NCBI GenBank assembly: GCA_946403215.1
Contig: CAMIZG010000007.1
Coordinates: forward strand, 1 to 55,690
Origin: an uncultured Bacteroidales bacterium
GTDB taxonomy: Bacteria; Bacteroidota; Bacteroidia; Bacteroidales; Paludibacteraceae
DNA: 55,690 nt
Reading direction: 5' to 3'
Shown: positions 52,561-55,690 of the stretch, in pieces
How positions within the stretch are numbered: position 1 is the first letter of the stretch
Layout of the letters: every line of letters begins with the position of its first letter
Translations under genes and position numbers: made by a program
The notes under the pieces: generated by a model
Seen by the model: the letters and a program-made list of their open reading frames with translations, nothing else
Told to the model about the DNA's origin: nothing
The model's database searches: none

Positions 52561-53433
52561 ATGATTCAATCAGTTGACAAATTAGATTACATGGAGCGTT
52601 TGTTTGCTGCGCTTCATGCAAAACGAACAGAATTGTATGTCATAACAGGAATATGGCATCGACTTAATCGTACAGACGTAAAGTTCGTTATTCAACAGCC
52701 AGTATTTTTTCCATCGGGCAATTATGCTTTAGCCGACTTGTATCTTCCCCAATTAAATCTTTGGATAGAAATCAATGAACTGCCTCACAAAGCAAAAAAG
52801 GCAGCTGATGATAAGCGAAATATGGATATACAAATAACAACGAAAGGCGAACAGCACATCATATATCAATACGATTCTACCGGGAGTTCTGATTTTGACA
52901 TTGATGATTTGAATTATCAAATAGATCTGATTGTGGCTCATATTCGACTTAAAATAGCTAAGTTAGGAGAGAATTTTATTCCCTGGGATGATAACTATGC
53001 TATTAGAAAGAAGCATTTATGCAAAAAGGAATATCTGACATTCAAGTCTATTGATCAGATTGCAAAGATTTTCAATGCCCCCATACGTAAGAGAGGTTTC
53101 CTTAGACCTGGCGGTTTTGCGTTAAATGACGGATATGTAGTTTGGACTCCCAATACTAATAATACTACTTGGAAAAATGTGCTTAACAATACAGAAGATG
53201 AAATTATAGAATACAAGATAGCTAAAGCTACAGGAGGAGTTGATAGAGCCGCAACACAAACGGGATTCGACCAAGCGGAAGAAAGAATAGTCTTCTGCAA
53301 ATACAAAGATTTCCTTGGAAACAAGGACTATAAATTTATCGGTGTTTTTGCGTTTGACGGATTTGATGCCAATGGAGCACGAAAATGGAAAAAGATAAGC
53401 GACTGCATAGATATTATGAACTTAATATATTGA
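52561..53433 (+). CDS. Putative PD-(D/E)XK nuclease-like protein, function unknown
   Basis: 290 aa, no signal or membrane helix. In the N-terminal half the sequence YALADLYLPQLNLWIEINE (D59, then E70-x-N72) has the spacing of a PD-(D/E)XK nuclease core, with N in place of the usual lysine. The C-terminal half ends in EERIVFCKYKDFLGNKDYKFIGVFAFDGF, which resembles tails I associate with restriction-type and AAA-linked proteins. The gene is visibly more AT-rich than neighbours to the left, suggesting transfer. A restriction or defence role is possible but unproven. The next gene starts five bases after its stop. Confidence 0.6.
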   Translation: MIQSVDKLDYMERLFAALHAKRTELYVITGIWHRLNRTDVKFVIQQPVFFPSGNYALADLYLPQLNLWIEINELPHKAKKAADDKRNMDIQITTKGEQHIIYQYDSTGSSDFDIDDLNYQIDLIVAHIRLKIAKLGENFIPWDDNYAIRKKHLCKKEYLTFKSIDQIAKIFNAPIRKRGFLRPGGFALNDGYVVWTPNTNNTTWKNVLNNTEDEIIEYKIAKATGGVDRAATQTGFDQAEERIVFCKYKDFLGNKDYKFIGVFAFDGFDANGARKWKKISDCIDIMNLIY

Positions 53434-53438
53434 TTATT

Positions 53439-55690
53439 ATGAAAAAGAAACTATTTACCCTATTGCTCGCTGTAGCAGCAAGCGTAGGAACAATTATCGC
53501 TGACGGCACAAAAATCGGCGACTTGTATTACAACCTCGATGCTGACAACCTGACGGCGGAAGTTACTTATCAAGCCGAACAGTCATCGAGCAACTACAGC
53601 GGTTTGACTTCTGCCAATATCCCTTCGTCGGTGACGTACAACAGCCAAACGTACAGCGTTACAAGCATTGGAGATAAGGCTTTCTATTATTGCAGCAGTC
53701 TGACCTCTGTAACGATTCCCAATAGCGTTACAAGCATTGGATTTTGTGCTTTCCAAAATTGCAGCGGTTTGACCAAGGTTAATATAACCGATATCGCCGC
53801 ATGGTGTAATATCGCGTTTGGTGGCAGTACCGCTGCTAATCCGTTGTATTATGCTAAGCATTTATTCGTCAATGATGTTGAAGTAACCGAATTGGTTATA
53901 CCTAATGGTGTCACAAGCATTGGGCAATATGCATTCTATTATTGCAGCGGTTTGACTTCTGTGACGATCCCGAATAGCGTTACAAGCATTGGACATTATG
54001 CTTTCCAAAATTGCAGCAGTTTGACTTCGATGACGATTCCGAATAGCGTCACAAGCATTGGAAATCGTGCTTTCGAGAATTGCAGCAGCTTGACCTCTTT
54101 GAAGATTGGCAATGGCGTCACAAGCATTGGAGATTATGCTTTCTCTGGTTGCACTGGTTTGACCTCTTTGACCATTCCCAATAGCGTCACAAGTATTGGA
54201 AATAATGCTTTCCGTGATTGCAGCGGTTTGACCTCTGTGACGATTGGCAATAGTGTCACCAGCATTGATGTGGGCGCTTTCAATAATTGCAGCGGTTTGA
54301 CAAAGGTTAATATAACCGATATCGCGGCATGGTGTAATATTGCGTTTGTTAATGGTCCTTCAAATCCGTTGTATAATGCCAAACATCTATTCGTCAATGA
54401 TGTTGAAGTAACCGAGTTGACTATCCCCAATAGCGTCACAAGCATTGGAAATCGTGCTTTCGAGGGGTGCAGCAGTTTGACTTCTGTGACGATCCCGAAT
54501 AGCGTTACAAGCATTGGACAATATGCTTTCCGTGATTGCAGCGGTTTGACTTCTGTGACGATCCCCAATAGCGTTACAAGCATTGATGTGGGCGCTTTCA
54601 ATAATTGCAGCGGTTTGACTTCTGTGACGATCCCGAATAGCGTTACAAGCATTGGACATTATGCTTTCCAAAATTGCAGCGGTTTGACTTCTGTGACGAT
54701 CCCCAATAGCGTTACAAGCATTGGAAATATTGCTTTCCGGTATGTAAACAACATAATCTATTCCGGCGAGGCTACCGGCTCACCGTGGGGCGCAAAGTGT
54801 GTCAACGGATATGTTGATGGCTATCTTGTATATAGCGATGCAACAAAAACAATTCTGCTTGGTTGTTCCGCTGCAGCTACAGGCGAGATTGTTATCCCCA
54901 ATAGCGTTACAAGCATTGGGCAATATGCTTTCCAAAATTGCAGCAGTTTGACTTCGATGACGATTCCGAATAGCGTCACAAGCATTGGAAATCGTGCTTT
55001 CGAGAATTGCAGCAGTTTGACTGACATTTATGTATGTGGGGATTTGGAGCGATTCCTACAATTGTTGAATAATGACGACAGAATCAAAGTCGGAATGCCC
55101 TATTCCATTACAATTAACGCGGAACATGGAAATGTCTCTTATCCTCAAACGATGTGTGATGACATGTCGTTAACCGCAACTCCGGAATATGGTTACCACT
55201 TCGTCAAATGGTCGGACGGCAATATCGCTAACCCGCGAGCAATCGAACTGACACGCGATACAACATTTACCGCTCTCTTTGCACCTAATCAGTACACGCT
55301 CAGTCTGCAATGCGATGGCAGCCAAGGTGTAGTTGAAGGTGCAGGTGTATTTGACTACCTTGCACAAGTACAGATATCAGCAACACCTGCGTACGGCTAT
55401 CATTTCACGTCCTGGAGTGACGGAAACACGGCTAACCCCCGCACAATTACCATCGCAAAAGACGTTACACTGACCGTCAACTTTGCTCCCAACATCTACA
55501 AACTCAATGTCTCCTGCAATGCCGAGCAAGGAAGCGTAACAGGAAGCGGCTCGTACACTTATCTCTCTAACCGCGCCATAGAAGCCATCCCGAGTTATGG
55601 TTATCATTTTGCGCAGTGGAATGATGGCAATACCAATAACCCGCGAACCTTTGAACTGACACGCGACACGACGTTTACCGCTCAGTTTGC
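53439..55690 (+). CDS. BspA-like leucine-rich-repeat surface protein with InlB-type repeats (3' end cut by window)
   Basis: 750 codons are visible with no stop before the window ends. A Sec signal (MKKKLFTLLLAVAASVGTIIA) is followed by about 13 LRR_5 units of 23 residues (LTSVTIPNSVTSIGNRAFENCSS type) over residues about 50-530. These are interrupted by two near-identical spacer modules (ITDIAAWCNIAF to FVNDVEVTE, from about 53782 and 54310) and one different spacer (YSGEATGSPWGAKCVNG). From about residue 553 come three divergent InlB B-repeats (ATPEYGYHFVKWSDGN type, NPRTFELTRDTTFTAQFA). BspA-like proteins bind host or bacterial surfaces. It lies five bases after the nuclease-like gene. Confidence 0.88.
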   Translation, partial: MKKKLFTLLLAVAASVGTIIADGTKIGDLYYNLDADNLTAEVTYQAEQSSSNYSGLTSANIPSSVTYNSQTYSVTSIGDKAFYYCSSLTSVTIPNSVTSIGFCAFQNCSGLTKVNITDIAAWCNIAFGGSTAANPLYYAKHLFVNDVEVTELVIPNGVTSIGQYAFYYCSGLTSVTIPNSVTSIGHYAFQNCSSLTSMTIPNSVTSIGNRAFENCSSLTSLKIGNGVTSIGDYAFSGCTGLTSLTIPNSVTSIGNNAFRDCSGLTSVTIGNSVTSIDVGAFNNCSGLTKVNITDIAAWCNIAFVNGPSNPLYNAKHLFVNDVEVTELTIPNSVTSIGNRAFEGCSSLTSVTIPNSVTSIGQYAFRDCSGLTSVTIPNSVTSIDVGAFNNCSGLTSVTIPNSVTSIGHYAFQNCSGLTSVTIPNSVTSIGNIAFRYVNNIIYSGEATGSPWGAKCVNGYVDGYLVYSDATKTILLGCSAAATGEIVIPNSVTSIGQYAFQNCSSLTSMTIPNSVTSIGNRAFENCSSLTDIYVCGDLERFLQLLNNDDRIKVGMPYSITINAEHGNVSYPQTMCDDMSLTATPEYGYHFVKWSDGNIANPRAIELTRDTTFTALFAPNQYTLSLQCDGSQGVVEGAGVFDYLAQVQISATPAYGYHFTSWSDGNTANPRTITIAKDVTLTVNFAPNIYKLNVSCNAEQGSVTGSGSYTYLSNRAIEAIPSYGYHFAQWNDGNTNNPRTFELTRDTTFTAQF
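53648..55025 (+). repeat. 69-bp coding repeats of the LRR protein
   Basis: About 13 copies of a 69-bp unit containing AATAGCGTTACAAGCATTGG recur in frame. Many differ by only a few bases. A larger unit of about 530 bp (spacer plus LRR copies) is duplicated, with starts near 53776 and 54303. High identity favours recombination or slippage. Confidence 0.85.

Noticed and set aside
53648..55025. Regularly spaced repeats that could suggest a CRISPR array
   Set aside because: The units are 69 bp, in frame and encode an LRR protein; there are no unique spacers and no cas genes.

Overview
The window looks like chromosomal DNA of a member of the Bacteroidales (phylum Bacteroidota), probably an uncultured gut or oral lineage. 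Evidence: at least eight promoters of the Bacteroidota type, with a TTTG-like -33 box exactly 20 nt from a TAnnTTTG -7 box; many outer-membrane barrels and TonB receptors; M6 proteases; an SSB ending in an acidic tip; and a BspA-like leucine-rich-repeat protein with divergent InlB B-repeats at the right edge. Genes are tightly packed, and many pairs share ATGA stop/start overlaps.

Layout. 1-1880: end of an unknown gene, MltG and a YjdF-like membrane protein. 1916-7445: first RND efflux operon (adaptor, permease, TolC-like channel). 7684-10549 (minus): GltS glutamate symporter and a TonB-receptor-like barrel. 10769-17313: a barrel protein, then a second RND operon in which permease and outer-membrane channel are joined in one 1518-codon frame. 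17317-20176: EamA exporter and a TonB receptor. 20421-26131: dnaN, a DnaQ-like exonuclease, RNase Z, radA and an MlaE/MlaF-type ABC pair. 26141-29631: a stand-alone M6-protease propeptide gene, an M6 protease lacking that propeptide, and a normal propeptide-plus-protease. 29633-36993: exoIII, lptB and an envelope polysaccharide cluster (Kelch lipoprotein, Wzi-like barrel, glycosyltransferase, glycosyltransferase-kinase fusion, O-antigen ligase). 37018-43046 (minus): two barrel proteins, secA and ssb. 43169-51614: secreted EEP-fold enzyme, DUF4290-like protein, udk, DUF2147 protein, dusB, BASS transporter, LD-carboxypeptidase, tRNA-Asn (minus), PfkB kinase, PlsC and MurI. 51615-52560: a 946-nt gap with a strong promoter and a dense set of perfect hairpins, the best candidate for an undescribed structured RNA. 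52561-55690: an AT-rich nuclease-like gene followed 5 bp later by the repeat-rich surface protein, which runs off the window.

Three themes stand out. (1) The 51.8-52.06 kb RNA candidate folds by eye into a 9-bp end-closing helix plus a second long-range helix enclosing at least six hairpins. (2) The propeptide/M6 protease pair suggests an inhibitor or folding helper supplied in trans. (3) Short degenerate tandem repeats lie inside coding sequences: a 7-bp unit in the TolC-like signal peptide, an 8-bp unit at the permease/channel junction (one extra unit would restore an ATGA stop/start overlap), and a related 15-bp unit in both the second RND permease and murI. The first two could switch reading frame. 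All functional calls come from reading motifs in the translated sequence; no database search was possible.
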